From contig CM119263.1 of NCBI GenBank assembly GCA_051294375.1, positions 2,917,573-2,981,572 of the forward strand: a stretch of DNA of 64,000 nucleotides, read 5' to 3'. Positions 23,150 through 35,190 of the stretch are shown piece after piece. Numbering within the stretch: position 1 is the first letter of the stretch; each line of letters starts with the position of its first letter. The DNA comes from Paraspadella gotoi. Taxonomy: Eukaryota > Chaetognatha. The position numbers and the translations under genes were made by a program. The notes under the pieces were generated by a model. The model was not told where the DNA came from. It was given only the letters and a program-made list of their open reading frames with translations, and made no database searches.

Positions 23150-23333
23150 ATCGTGCAGCTCCTGGTAGCCTCGACAACAACGACCGTTGAATTCTGGCGG
23201 ACTGACGTGACCAACGGACTCGTCGTCAGTCGTGAACGCCCCGTCGTTCACCTCCCTTCTTTGCGCCCTATTTCAACTCGGGCATAATTAAGACACGATC
23301 TCCTCTCCTCTCATGTCTTCTACTACTCTTTTG
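23150..23333 (+). other. Possible 5' leader exon of PLK4
   Basis: A relatively GC-richer block ends in a good splice donor (TTTTG then GTGAGT, donor at 23334). A matching acceptor, TTTTCAG, ends at about 23604. An ATG at about 23313 gives a short open frame that would continue across this junction and stop near 23658, so a spliced leader would carry a short upstream ORF. No transcript evidence is available; this rests on splice-site appearance and position 0.6 kb before the PLK4 ATG. Confidence 0.3.
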
Positions 23334-23943
23334 GTGAGTTTTTTCCATTTTTATTATAAGTGCATCGGACACGGTGATTTAGTTCGTTTGCACTAAAAAA
23401 TGGCGCAAAATAAACATTGTAGCAGCTACTTTGTTTCTAATTACTTTACTGTGGTTTGTTATTTTTTTTGTTGTTAAATGATACCTGTTCATGTTAGGAC
23501 CCGAAGTTAGATTATGGATGTAACATATATGAGACCGGCTTTATTGTTTTGGCAGAAACATATACCGTATTAAATATTTGAATTAATGTTAATTTTCTTT
23601 TCAGGCGTCATATTACCGGTGCCAATGTAGCATGTTTACGATCAGGAAAAAACAATGACTTGATTTTAATGTCAGTTGGCCTCATGAAAACGTTGGATCA
23701 TCGTATTTTCTGTTCACTATAAAACATTTTATTTTAGTTTTTGCTTTTATAATGAGTGTATTTATTGATATAGCCCTTCAATGAAAAGAAACATGAAAAC
23801 CAACAATATCGCCAACAACTACTGGGACTCTGCGGACTAAGCTCAAGATAATTACCTTCAATTGAAAGAAAAAAAACTTAAATGACGATGAACGACTATG
23901 TCGAGAAACCTACGCGTAACCAGCGCTCTGATTTTTCGCAAAA

Positions 23944-24980
23944 ATGAGTGACTCCATCGAGAATTACGACATCTACAATCTGGTTGGGCGTGGCGGGTTC
24001 GCCAAAGTCTACCGAGCAAGATGTCGCGCGTCGGGCGAGGAGGTGGCGATCAAGATGATCGACAAGGCAGTCATCGTGGAGAAGCGAATGGAGAAGCGAG
24101 TGCAGCAGGAGGTGCGTCATCATCTCCTTCATGGATTCGGAGTCATCTTTTGAAGGATTTTCATTCGGTTCTTTTTTCCGTCTTCAGGTGGAAATTCACT
24201 CGAAGCTGGTGAATCCTCACATCCTAAAAGTGATGAGCTTCTTCGAGGACGAATCCAAAGTTTATTTGGTCCTCGAGTTTTGCGAAAACGGAGAGCTCAA
24301 CCGGTTCCTTCAGAAGAGAGGATATCCCTTCAACGAGTCGGAAGCCAAGCTCCTCATCCAACAGATCGTCCGCGGGATGCTCTATCTGCAAAAGCACAAC
24401 ATTCTGCATCGCGATTTGAGTTTGGGTACGATGGGCGAAGTCGTTGGTGAGAGAAAGATTTCAATTATTTTATTTATTAAATAATATTCGCTTTAGGCAA
24501 CATGTTGTTGACGGCGTCCAAGGAGGTCAAGATCGCCGACTTCGGTCTCGCCGCTCAACTCGGCCACGTCGACGAGAAACACTTCACGATGTGCGGCACG
24601 CCCAACTTCATCTCGCCCGAGATCGTCTCCCAACGCGCCCACGATTTGAAGGCGGACGTTTGGAGTCTCGGCTGCATGATCTACACGCTGCTCGTGGGTC
24701 ACGCCCCCTTCGATACAAACGAGATCAACTCGACGCTAAGAAGGTGAAGGCTTTTATTCGTATGTATTTTTTGTTACTTTGTGTATTTACCTATTGCATT
24801 TGTTTGCCTAATAAATAAATCTTGACTCTGCCAGAGTGAAGAACGGAGATTTCGAAATTCCTAACCACGTGTCTCCTCTCGGTCGCGATCTCATTCGATC
24901 GCTTCTTCGCAAGAATCCCAACGATCGCCTCCCATTGGATCGCGTCCTCACTCATCCCTTCTTGAGCGACTCGGCCTTCG
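23944..24980 (+). other. PLK4: PLK4 kinase-domain exons 1-4
   Basis: These four exons carry the whole catalytic domain. The intron after exon 2 falls inside the codon for Gly136 in the catalytic loop (HRDLSLGN, where human has HRDLTLSN). The motif order (glycine loop, VAIK, HRD, DFG, SPE, DVWSLGC, RNPNDR-like subdomain XI with HPF) is complete, so the kinase should be active. The rest of exon 4 after the HPFLSDS end of the fold starts the regulatory linker. Confidence 0.93.
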
Positions 24981-27727
24981 GACGAGATCGAGGCCACGCC
25001 CACAGTCTCGAGGATGACGAGGTCTTCGGCGGCGTCCGATCGCTGCCGCCGGCGAAGGCGCGTGAACAGACGTTGGGGAGCGACGGGTCCAGCGGACGAG
25101 GCTCGCAGGTGGGATGGAGAGCCGGAGAGAGGGACTGAAGGTCTGAAGGTGGTTTTGAAGACCAAGTTGTTCTCGTGTGTTCAAAGTAAAATAACGGTAA
25201 AGTTAAGAACCTAAGAGGCAAAGTTAAGATTTTAGGTTTCAAAACAGTTTAGATTTCACGCCGCTTGACGAACAATGCAAGTGAGAGATATCAGACCAGT
25301 TTACTCACCTTTACTACAATGAAATAGCACTTGAATTATCCTATTTACGTTAATGTCGTGATCCAAATGGCCCGCAGGACTCGAAGCAGTTTGGTTCCCG
25401 TCAGCGAGCCTCTCCTACTTCTCTCTTCACTCAACGTCCGTCGCCGCCGACTTCCAACTTTGGCGGGATTCAGTCTCGAGTGCGGATTCGATCCCGGGAC
25501 CCGTCGCCTCCTGTACGGATGAGGAGCAGACCAGAAGAATTGCGCGGCGTTGAGACCAGTATGGGTAAGTTGCACCTGGTATTGCATGGGCTCTGTTGAA
25601 GTGGGAAGAGTTTCCAGAATTTTTATTTCTCTTCCCCAGACCGACTTAAATCAGAAGCGCTCCGCCTGCAACCTTGCGGAAACTCGAAACCGCCGCCAGG
25701 AGTTAACCTATTGGAAGATCTCAAATGCAGCATCGTTCTGGATTCTGCTTCCAACGCGGCTAACGTCTCGCGCTCTTTCCGTCCGGACAACGCGGTCAAA
25801 CGGACCTTCAACAATCGAATTACCAGCTTCGAAGAAATTGACAAGGAAAACGAAAGCAGGTTTGGAATTTGCGTTGAATTTTTTTATTCTTCTATGTAAC
25901 CTTTATTTTAGTTTATTATTCAATGTTTATTTACTTAATTAGTTCGTCGAGCGACAGAAAGCGACGTCTTTTGCCGTCATCCTCATCGTCTTTAAATCCT
26001 CTTCCATCCTCCGGCGATTCGCTCTCTCACGTTCCTTCGCTCAAAAACTCGCAAAGCGAATGCAGTTCGAGCGGATCGCCTCGAGAACCTCCAAAAGTGA
26101 AAGAGGCCGACGGAGAGGCGAAGAAAACTGCCCGGTCGGGGAAACCCTCGGCGCCGTTGCAGACCCTGAGGCTGCGTCCTTATCGTCAGCGGCACAACCG
26201 GTCCGTCATGTCGATATTGGACGACGGACGAGTTTGCATCGAGCTGCTCAAAGAGGATCGTGTTAAGGAGGTGAGGATTAGTATAAAAATAAATTGAATC
26301 TTGAACCTATAGTTTAGTATAGTTAATATTTATTATTAATCTTAAAAACAAACGGATTACTATTAGGTTCTAACCGTTTCCTCGGATGGAAACGTGGTCA
26401 CTTTATTTCGACCAAATGGAGGAAAAGGTGTGGCTCTTCACGACACTCCTTTGACGAAGCCACCGGAAGGTGACAATGTTCAGGTAGGAAGATTTAATTC
26501 TTCGTTATTAATTATATTGTGTTTATAAATATTATTATCCTGTTAGGTGTATCAGTTCAACGAACTTCCTCAGAAATTAATCGGAAAGTACAACCTAGCC
26601 TCGGACTTTGTGCAACTCAACCGAACAATAACTCCGAAAGTCACTCTTTTTGGGGCCGAAGCAAAGTGTATGGTGATGGAAAGCGGAAATCCTGCCGACT
26701 ATCAGGCGAGCAATTAGTATTAAATAGTTTTTGTGAGAATTATTTCATTATTTTTATTTTCATTTTTCTGGTGACATACTTTTTTCTTAATTATAACTCC
26801 AGATCGCCTTTTACGACGGATGTCAGATCGTGGCGAGAGCCAAATCTGGCATCAAATTTATCGACAGCGATGGAACCTCGACAGCGTTTCCGGCTCCGAG
26901 CGCGGCCAATTCCGGAAACACCGACGCCACCGTCTGGAAACATTTGTCGCCTCAAAATAGGGAAAAGTGGAATGTGGCGCAGGTTTTATATTTATCGGTT
27001 TTATATTTTAGTCATTTTACAACTTTATATTATTACCAATCAACGCGTTCAAACCCAGGAATGCCTAAAAAAATGCCACCAATTGGAGTCGGCATTGTCC
27101 GGCATCGAATCCATGTGGACGGCATCGGGCGCGGCTCCATGCATCTTTCCGGTCGTTTTCGGCCGACAACCCCATTCCGCCTCGGCCTCTTCAAAACCCG
27201 AAAGCCTCCCCGCAGCCTCGAGCCCCTCTTCCTCGGCCCCTTCCACCTCCTCCCGCCCTTCCCCCCGCCTTCAAATCTCCCCCTCGGCGATGCCTCCCGT
27301 TCCCACCTCCATATTCTCCAATTGCGACGCTTCCATCCTTAGCGTCGCCAGCAAAGCAAAGGAAAAGACTTCCGTTCTTAAATCCGTCCAAACTTCGAGC
27401 CACGCTTCAATTAACGCCGTCTGCCGCTTCGACGCCGGCGGCCGCGATTTCGGCACCGAGGAGGTCCGCTTACTCGGCGTCGGTCGGGCGGTGGCGCTCC
27501 CCTCCGGCGCCTTTTTCGTCGATTTCGACGACGGAACGCGACTCGGCGTCGAAGCGGCGAAGGAGGTGTCATCTCGCGGCGGAGATCGAAAGCGCCTCGA
27601 GTTCGTCGACAGAACCGGGAGGACCCGACTCTACGACGCCGGGACCGAACTTCCGGCCGATGTGGCCGACAAAGTCAAACACTTGCCGACGGTGTTGGAT
27701 CGATTTGCCGGGTTAGGGATTCGATGA
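23944..27727 (+). CDS. PLK4: Polo-like kinase 4 (centriole duplication kinase), complete, 11 exons
   Basis: Serine/threonine kinase that starts centriole duplication by phosphorylating STIL/Ana2-type partners at the centrosome. Exons: 23944-24111, 24188-24425, 24497-24743, 24835-25108, 25378-25564, 25640-25859, 25943-26270, 26367-26483, 26547-26705, 26803-26982, 27059-27727. All phases join to one 928-residue frame (human PLK4 is 970). Residues 8 to about 263 are the kinase: glycine loop GRGGFAKVY (15-23), Lys37, HRD (130-132), DFG (150-152), activation-loop Thr166 in [12 protein letters not shown] basic, Ser-rich linker follows (about 264-520), then the paired cryptic polo boxes (about 525-720), a Ser/Pro linker and a C-terminal polo box 3 (about 824-928). 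The kinase plus three polo boxes separates it from PLK1-3. Intron 9 starts with GC instead of GT. The start is the first ATG before the conserved kinase N-terminus. Identification is firm; exact edges of exons 5-6 are slightly less so. Confidence 0.97.
26180..27727 (+). other. PLK4: PLK4 polo-box exons 7-11
   Basis: The end of exon 7 through the start of exon 11 encodes the PB1-PB2 cassette. It begins around [15 protein letters not shown], contains the FYDG strand motif in exon 10, and ends in the [10 protein letters not shown] helix at the start of exon 11. After about 100 Ser/Pro-rich residues, polo box 3 starts near SINAVCRF and runs to the stop codon, the usual position in this family. 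In animals PB1-PB2 binds the recruiting scaffolds (Asterless/CEP152, CEP192) and PB3 binds STIL; those roles are family knowledge, not visible here. Confidence 0.85.
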
Positions 27728-27861
27728 TTCGCCGGAAAAACCGGTCGTGGGTAGGAAAATCAATGAATGGTATTTGTTAAAATTGTACATTTTGCCGAAA
27801 GGCGAGGAAGAACCTTGTTATTGTTGATTTTGCAATCGTGGCCGTCCGTTTACAATCCGGA

Positions 27862-27867
27862 ATTAAA
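27862..27867 (+). promoter_or_regulatory. Polyadenylation signal of PLK4 (ATTAAA)
   Basis: The common variant ATTAAA lies 135 bases after the PLK4 stop codon. It is followed by AT-rich sequence and a T-rich element (ATTTTTATTGTTC), as expected downstream of a cleavage site. Confidence 0.5.
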
Positions 27868-27869
27868 CC

Positions 27870-29430
27870 AATTGAAATTTTTATTGTTCTTTTTAACGTT
27901 TTTCTTCTGGCCCATTGCCTAGAAATATAGGGTGAAATTATACAGAGACTCTCCAATGCTCCAAACCAGCCCCTTTCGGGGCTATTAAAGATTTATTCCG
28001 GCTTTTTACACATCAAAGTGTATTTACTATTTATAGATTCAAAGGTAGTTTTTAGGAAGTTAAGGATTTTTTGAAGTTTTGTTAATTTTTTTAAATGATG
28101 TAGTTGTATGGTGTTATGACAACCTATTTTCTCACTAATTCGACAGCGGGTTACAGTCGTACGTTCGATATGGTTTAACGGTTATTTTAAATCCCCTCGG
28201 ACCAATTTGTTTTCCCCCTCCTTCTCGAGTAAATCAAACCCTTTAAATGTATTGAATAACCCTTCAAAAAGTGATATTCTTCAGACTTCTCCCTGGAAGT
28301 GTTTCGAGTTCAGAAGCATCAGAAATCCTAATCAGTAAAACTTCGAGTTGGGCTAAACCGGAATCTTTGCCACCTTCTTCCTTTTTCAGAAGCCCCTTCT
28401 CTTTACTTTCTTTCCCGGTTCTGTTTTCGAGTAAAATTTTGATAAAAATATTAAAATTTTTTTTTTCAGCATTAGATCCCTTTCGCTTGTGGTTTAAAAG
28501 CAATTCTTTATCCTTCGCAAGTCCCTTGCTACCAAATTCTCTTAGTCTTACGGTGACTGGTTATTTTTATATTTTGATCAGACTAAACAATTATTTCAGA
28601 ACAAACGATCGGCGTTGTTCGAGAATTTTGCTTCTTATTGCGTCGAAAGTGATATTTTCTGTTCACCGACGGGTATGACTAAGCGTAAAGAGGGTTACTC
28701 GAAAAAAAAAAAAATCCCTCTCTCTGGCTTGGGTAGTAGAATTTGAGATTTCTTTTCAGATTTTTTCCTGGTTTTTTTGTTCTCAGCGTGAAGGGATCTT
28801 ATCGGTTTTGAAACTTGGTAATAAATTAAACAGCACGAAGTATAATTGTCCATCATTAAAGTTTTTTTTTTTAGTATCAGGTTACCAGAGTTCAATTTTT
28901 AACAATTTTTTTCGCGGTTTAAAACCTTCAATGTGAAAGCGACCCCATCATCGCTGAAAAATCTTAACGATTCTTTTTTACCGCTTTTCGAAATCAACGT
29001 CAAAAATGAAATAAAAAAATGAGAAGAGTCCACATTTTCGAACCGCGTCTCCCCCTTGAGCGACCGTTAATTTTCTTCAAAAATGATGAAAAAACCATAT
29101 GATATAAAGAGAATTTGTAAAAATTTTCAATATTTACTTTAAATAAATTCTTTTGATTAAACGCCCTGACATATTTCAATCAAATGGAAAAAAAAAATGA
29201 TCGTTTTTCCCGATTTTCTGCCAAACTTCCACTTTTTTTTTTCAGAAATCTCTCTCAAAAAAGCTCGATTTAAAAAAAAAAACTATCGCCAGTACACGAG
29301 GAACTGAATCTGTTTATTCTCGCAAATTGGCGCCTTCAATTCTTTAGAATCTCAATTTTCCGTCGCCCGGCGGAGATTCCCGGCCGCCCCTTCTACATCC
29401 CACTCTATACGCGTATCACTCTCTCCCGCT
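27870..29430. other. Intergenic region between PLK4 and the WW-domain gene
   Basis: AT-rich DNA without a convincing gene. A short open stretch at 28274-28678 has one acceptor-like site but weak composition and no recognisable domain, so it is not called. There are several poly-A and poly-T runs. Confidence 0.6.
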
Positions 29431-29932
29431 CAGCTCCTTTTTTTCCTTCTCCTCCGTTCGCTCAGATTTTTCTTCTTTTTTTTCAATTTCCTCGTCTCTC
29501 GTCTCCGTTGGGTAAACATTCGCTCCCTCTTTCTCCTCGAACGCTTTTGAAGAGACACACGACGTTTCGTCTCCGCGGACGTCGATTGGGAGGAGGAAGA
29601 GGAAGAGCGGGCCATACCGCCCCCCCCTTCTCTCACTTCGCTTCCCCCGGTCATCGTCCTTCTTCTTCCTCGCACGCCAAGGGTCTTTTTTTTGCCAAAG
29701 AAAAGGGGAGGAGGCCCCGATTTTTTTTTTGCTCTTTTTCTGAGAAAAAAAAAGCTACGCATGTCACGAAATATTTTCCATCGCTGCTATGCTCCCGTTT
29801 ATTTTGGAAAATTATTCATGAGCGAATGGAGAGGGAAGTTGCCTCGTCGCGAATTCGGGGATAAAAAGAAAATCTGAAGACAAAAAAATCCCATCTCTGC
29901 GATCGAGAGAGAGAGAGAGAGAGAGCGCCACG
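29430..29932 (+). promoter_or_regulatory. Probable promoter and 5' UTR of the WW-domain gene
   Basis: The 500 bases before the ATG at 29933 are richer in C+G than the flanks. They contain pyrimidine-rich runs and a (GA) tract at 29904-29925 ending just upstream of the start codon, which has an acceptable context (GCCACGATG). No TATA box stands out. Assigned by position only. Confidence 0.4.
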
Positions 29933-32900
29933 ATGCAGGCGTCTTCGTACTCCTCGTCAATCTCGTCGGGGTCGTCCGTGTCGCCCCTCCACCCCGGCCA
30001 CGCCCCCTCCTCCATTCCCGCGGGGTGGCAGGAGTGCGTGAGCCGATCCACGGGGCGAACTTACTTTTGGAATCACGTGACAAAAAAGTCGCAGTGGGAG
30101 AGACCAACGAAGCCGGCCGTCGCCGCGCCGAAGAGCTCTCCTGAGGTAAGGGAGCTTTCATTCTTGGGTTTGATAGTACTAGTTCTTAATTAGACATTAT
30201 CTTTTTACGCACTAGTTGATTTCATAGGACTTCCCTCACTAAACTTGCCTACGTCAATTTAAAGGAAATCGATTTTCCTTTTTCCTTTTCGTCTTTTGAT
30301 GAACTTCTTTTATATAGAAAAATGTTCTGTTTCATTTATTTATTCTTATTTTCTCTATCATTCTGGTAGTAAGATTTGTCAGAAAAAAACGAAAGATTTT
30401 TTTCTCAAGCTCTTTGTCTGAGTAAATCCCCCTCTGATTTTACCTTTAAATGTAAATAAGTCTGACAGTGAAGACACGTTAACTTGTCTGCAAAAATACT
30501 GACGTGGTGACCATACCCGTATGCATGTTTGTAAACAAAACCACTTCTCTGAGGACGTTTGAAAATTTAAAACTTGCGCACGAATTCGTGAAAATAAAAC
30601 ATTTTTCTGCATGATTTTAATTCCACTCGTATTTAAAAGCCGAAGTTTCTCGAAAGCTCTTTTCCGAATATTGGTTCACGCACAAATGGACATGTAATGA
30701 TCGCCCCACAAAACAACGCTATTTCTTGTCTGTTTGTAGAATACATTTTTATAAATATTTATTACTATTGCAGGAAGAGAAAAGGCTGGCAACATCTTGG
30801 ACGGAAAACGCTAAGGAAAAAGACTCTCGCTCCGTTACATCCGGGGAAACGAAAAAACTCACCAACGGAGATTTGGAGAAAAGAATGGGAGTGTCGTCAC
30901 AACAACAACAACAACAACAAATGGAGGAGGAGGAGGGCTCGAAGGAGAACAAGATGTCGTTGTTGTCGGACTACTTGAAGCAGATTCAGTCGGGCGAAGC
31001 CACTGTCGAAGAGCTCGCCACCAAATACGATAAGCAGATTAAAACGGCCTCCGTCGCCGAAGATCGCGGAGAAAAAATTTCCGGTGAATATATTTTTTTA
31101 AAATCTCCTCGTTGAATCCACGAAAACAATTTAGTGACTTAACTGTGATTAACTTTCGATTATTTTTTAGGATAAAAATATGTATTGCTATTAGATGCAT
31201 TCCTGATGAGAGAAAGAAAGTCGCCTCAACAACTGTTTTCAGTCTTATGCCAATTTTACGTACTAATTTTTCTTACACGCTATAAAAGATATATATATTA
31301 TATTATATTATCCCTCTCCTCTCACCCTCCCCTTCTCAGCCAACGGAGGCCACGCCCCTCGATCGGAAACGCGAACGGCGGCGTCTCCCGCATCACGCGT
31401 CCCCGTCCTCCGCCAGATGAGCGAAGAGCGCCGCCCAGTGACGAGAGACTCGAGCGACGCCTCGAGGGGAACGTCGCTTTCCGTCGACAACACCCCCTTG
31501 CCAACGAGGAGGGTCATGCTCGGATCAACGGGGGTGAGGAAATTTTTAAAATTAGATGTAAATAATTTAAAGACAGTGGGCGGAGAAAGCAAAGGAATCG
31601 TGAGGACATATAAAATTTACTAAATATTAATTTATTAATGTGCAAATGATCTCTTTAACATTCTTGTCGGCTGTGAAATGGCGAAATATTTCCTTGACAG
31701 CCTATATCCAATTTTCTTAATAATCTAAATTTTAACTTTTATTTTACCAAGTCGTCGTCTGGTGGCGTGGCGGGCGGACCGGCCAACCGTCTCATCGCGC
31801 GTCTTCGTGGACGCGCCCTAAAATCCGTGACACCGCATCAATTCTTTTCTAATCCGTCTCTCCATTCGGTGGAAGAGACGGACATCGACACTGGACAAAA
31901 AACCACGAAGATTCTGTACGGAGAGACGGATCTCGATCAGGTTGGTTGTTATTGTTGTGCATACAAGATTACCTGTTTTACTATATTTGACTAAATTTGA
32001 AAAAAAATGTTAAAATAAGTATAAATGTTTATTTCACATGAGTATTAGATGTAACTATTATATATTTCATATTTAGTGAAAAATTTGAAATTTGATTTCG
32101 ACAACGAATTTTATTTTGCAAAATGTTTATTTCATATTTAATAATGTAATGGATGTTAGTGTTGTCTTCTGGGAATTTTTGTCAATCCAATTGTTTCGTA
32201 AACGCGTTTTTGAAATCATTTAAATATCATCTCCTACTTGACATTTCGCAATCGCTAAACCCTGTTTCTTATCAATATCAGGTCTACAAGGAAAGAGTTT
32301 TGAAGGCAAAATCCATGATGAACTTGGCCCCGGGTCAAGACGCGGACTCCTCGGCCTCCATCATCGGAGGTCGATGTTTCAAAGCGAAAAGTTTGGATCC
32401 TGTTTTCAAAGAGTCCGTTCCGATTTCCCAGCTTAACGGCCACCACAAGGTACTTAATTAGTAATACTTGATATTATGTATCTAACATAGTGAATTATTA
32501 ATGTGAATAAATTGAATATTTTCTATATAGGGTTGCATTAATCTTTATTTCATCCTTTCAAATTTCCGATTCTCAGATCGAGGACGACACCTCTCTCAGC
32601 TACCACGAACGTCGTTTCAAAAAGTCCCTCCAAAATCTTCACATCCCCGACTGGTTCAGCAACTCTCGCTTCTACCGGAATCCTCCCGGGACTCGTCAAG
32701 ACCCGCCTTTCGCCGTTCCGCCCAACACCGCCTCCGCCACGAATTCTTTGGCGCCAGCCACGCCTTCGCTGTCTCCCCGTCCTCATCAGCAGAGTCGTCC
32801 TCCGGTTCAATCGGCCCGCGCCTCCACCGCCTCCAATTCTCCCTCCACGATATCCTCGTCTCAACCCTCGGCCTCCTCCCGCCTCGCCTCCGCCGCGCCT

Positions 32901-33194
32901 TTAAATCCTTGCGCCAACGCCACCTCTCAGTGGTCCGCCGCTTCGACCGCCTCCGCCGCCTCCGAGCCCGTGCCTTGCGATCGGACGAGCAAGCCTCTCT
33001 CGCCCACTTCTCCGATCTTCGCGGGCAAGGGACCCGGCGGTGGACCGTCTCGAGGGGCGTGGTCGGCCGGCGTCTCCAGTGAGCCTGGCGACTCCACCGC
33101 CTTTACCGTCTCCTCCAATTGTTCCCACGCGAATTTCAACTCCGAATCCGGAACGAACCCAGGATGTAGAACCATTCATATCACGGGGGTTTGA
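29933..33194 (+). CDS. WW-domain protein of unknown function, complete, 6 exons
   Basis: Exons: 29933-30145, 30774-31083, 31340-31533, 31752-31940, 32282-32449, 32577-33194. Every junction has GT/AG ends and phases agree, giving 563 residues. Residues 29-60 form one WW domain: Trp32, the aromatic patch Y44-F45-W46, Asn47, Trp55, Pro58. It resembles the Pin1 WW domain (SRSTGRxYxxNHxT...SQWERP), but no prolyl isomerase domain follows, so this is not Pin1. WW domains bind Pro-rich or phospho-Ser/Pro ligands. Further on come a Q7 run (114-120) followed by E4, charged and Ser-rich segments, an ordered-looking block near residues 364-392 (KSLQNLHIPDWF), and a 170-residue Ser/Pro/Ala-rich tail. No signal peptide or membrane segment is seen. 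Probably a largely disordered adaptor; the family is not recognised. Function is not inferred beyond ligand binding. Confidence 0.85.
30897..30921 (+). repeat. In-frame CAA trinucleotide repeat (poly-Gln)
   Basis: A run of CAA codons inside exon 2 of the WW-domain gene encodes seven glutamines, followed directly by Met and four GAG codons for glutamate. Length may vary between alleles. Confidence 0.85.
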
Positions 33195-33282
33195 CGGCGT
33201 CCAAATTTTCAAATTCCCCCCCCCTTTTCATTTCTTGAGTAACTCTTGCCACTATAGTTAAAAGCTCTTGTATGTACGTACA

Positions 33283-33288
33283 AATAAA
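33283..33288 (+). promoter_or_regulatory. Polyadenylation signal of the WW-domain gene (AATAAA)
   Basis: A canonical AATAAA 89 bases after the stop codon at 33194, in AT-rich 3' flank. Confidence 0.6.
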
Positions 33289-33299
33289 ATTACCTAAAC

Positions 33300-35080
33300 C
33301 AAAGTACGCGAAAAAGAAAACCTGGAATTGAACCATGCTTTAAAAATAATTTTTAATTGTAATTTATTACAATATGCTACCTCGAAATTTCGCCACAGCA
33401 AAAAGTATGAGAAGATAAGAAAGAGAATCACGTCATCAATTTTAAGATAAGTCAATGTTAATATAAAGTTATGGGGAAGGTGTTCGTATAGAGAGAATTT
33501 TATTTTTACCTCGTACGTACACTCGGAATGATTATTTTTTCAGTTAATTATGCAGCCAAAGGTTGTTATTTATTTTATGCGTTATTACTTATTTCGACTT
33601 CTGGTTTGGTTTTGAATGTGATTATATAATAATTAGTTCATATTTGCCCTTTTCGTAGGCCGAGTTTTTTGTAGCATAAATTAAATCCATTAAATGGAGA
33701 TTGTATTACAAGTTGGGACTTTTGTGTCAGCGTGACTGATTTTGATATTTTTTTTCTTATAATCGGTTGATCAATGTAGGTAGAATTCATACTTATTGTA
33801 TGAATCCTACAAAGTTCGTCTTTATTTTAATTATTAATTTGGTAATGATTATTTTGGTAAACCTAATTAATTATCATGAAAATTTTATTGCTCACTTACT
33901 CTTAGAATGAAATTTGAATTATTAGTAAAGATGACATTCCTTTACATTGTTTCCAAGTATTAGTAAGATAACTGAAATGCTTATTAATATGCAATGTTAA
34001 TCATAGTCACTTCGTTGTTGCCTCTCAGTTATAAAAAAAATTGCTCTTGTCTGTAACTGAAAGCGCTTATATGCTTTAAAACCGACAATCAATGTTTTGT
34101 CCCATAATCATCAAGCAAGAGTCTTGAACAAATTAAACATGATTTTTTTTTTCTTACGGATTTGACTAATTTATAGATTAAAAGCTTTTATTTTCAATAG
34201 ATTATTTTGCTAGGAGTAAATTGTTTCATTTGTTAAAGTTATCATGTTTGGTGTGTATTTTTATATTATATTGCAATATATCTGAAATGTCGCTAAAGAA
34301 TTTGTTCACTTGCGGAAGTTTATTTTTTTGACTTTCAGCACCATACTTTGCCTTTGCAAATGGAGCTAAAATCGAATTATTATTATTAATAATATTAAAA
34401 CGATACATAATACATTGTCGTTTACTCAGTCCTCTGATTTGCTCATCCTGCGTTTAAATTTTAGTTTATATAACTTTCTGTACACCAATAGATCTGTTTT
34501 TTAAATACCCTTTCATTCGCATCCAGTGATACTCATCTTTTCCAACCAAAGAACTCCCGTCTCTTTCCCCGCTTAATTTTTTTTCCTCGTTAGCTTTCAT
34601 AACAGGATGTATGTAAGCCTACTCCTTAGAGATTTCTTTTACATCTTTGTGTTTTTTTCGATGAAATTACATTAATAAAATCGGAATTTAAAATCGACTC
34701 ACATGATGTAATTCTTAATCACTATTAAACTTCTTTTTAAATAAAAGAGCAGGCAGTTAGTGGTAACCTATTGCGTACGAATTGTACTACAATTATACTT
34801 CAATGTTGCTCTGAAATTTGTTTATCCTATGGACAAATCAAATGGATACGAGGATGAATATTTCACTCTTTATGATTATCTATAATTTAAAAAAATGTCA
34901 GGGGGCTGGGGGAGGGGAAGCGTACAATCCATTTTGATATTATCACTATACTACTTTTTTTTTAAATCGTCTAATGATTTGTGGATCTGCGTTACACGAA
35001 TGCTCAGCAGTTTTCCTGAGCTTTCGAGTTAATATTTTGTCGTGTTTGGCGGTGATCAAATCTTAAGACTGGTAGCAAGT
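33300..35080. other. AT-rich intergenic region before MYO1D
   Basis: About 1.8 kb with no open frame of coding character on either strand. It holds scattered A/T homopolymers and short (TA)-like stretches only. Confidence 0.6.
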
Positions 35081-35159
35081 TATTTACTACACGCCGCCGA
35101 TTAGGAAAATAAAAAAAAGTAAGTTTTTTTTTCTGCACCGAGGATCGAGGTACGCTGCA

Positions 35160-35190
35160 GCTCTTTCTCTCTCTCTGTCTCTCTCAGCTT
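35160..35190 (+). repeat. Short (CT)n tract in the MYO1D upstream region
   Basis: CT run about 730 bases before the MYO1D start; a (GA) run follows at 35407-35430 and a T-rich tract at 35660-35690. Confidence 0.8.

Noticed and set aside
28271-28678. Open frame between PLK4 and the WW gene
   Set aside because: Ser/Leu/Phe-rich, AT-rich codons, no domain, and no convincing start or splice pattern.
29430-29762. Minus-strand open frame of 110 codons upstream of the WW gene
   Set aside because: Lys/Arg/Ser-rich translation of T/C-rich promoter DNA, with no domain and no splice signals.
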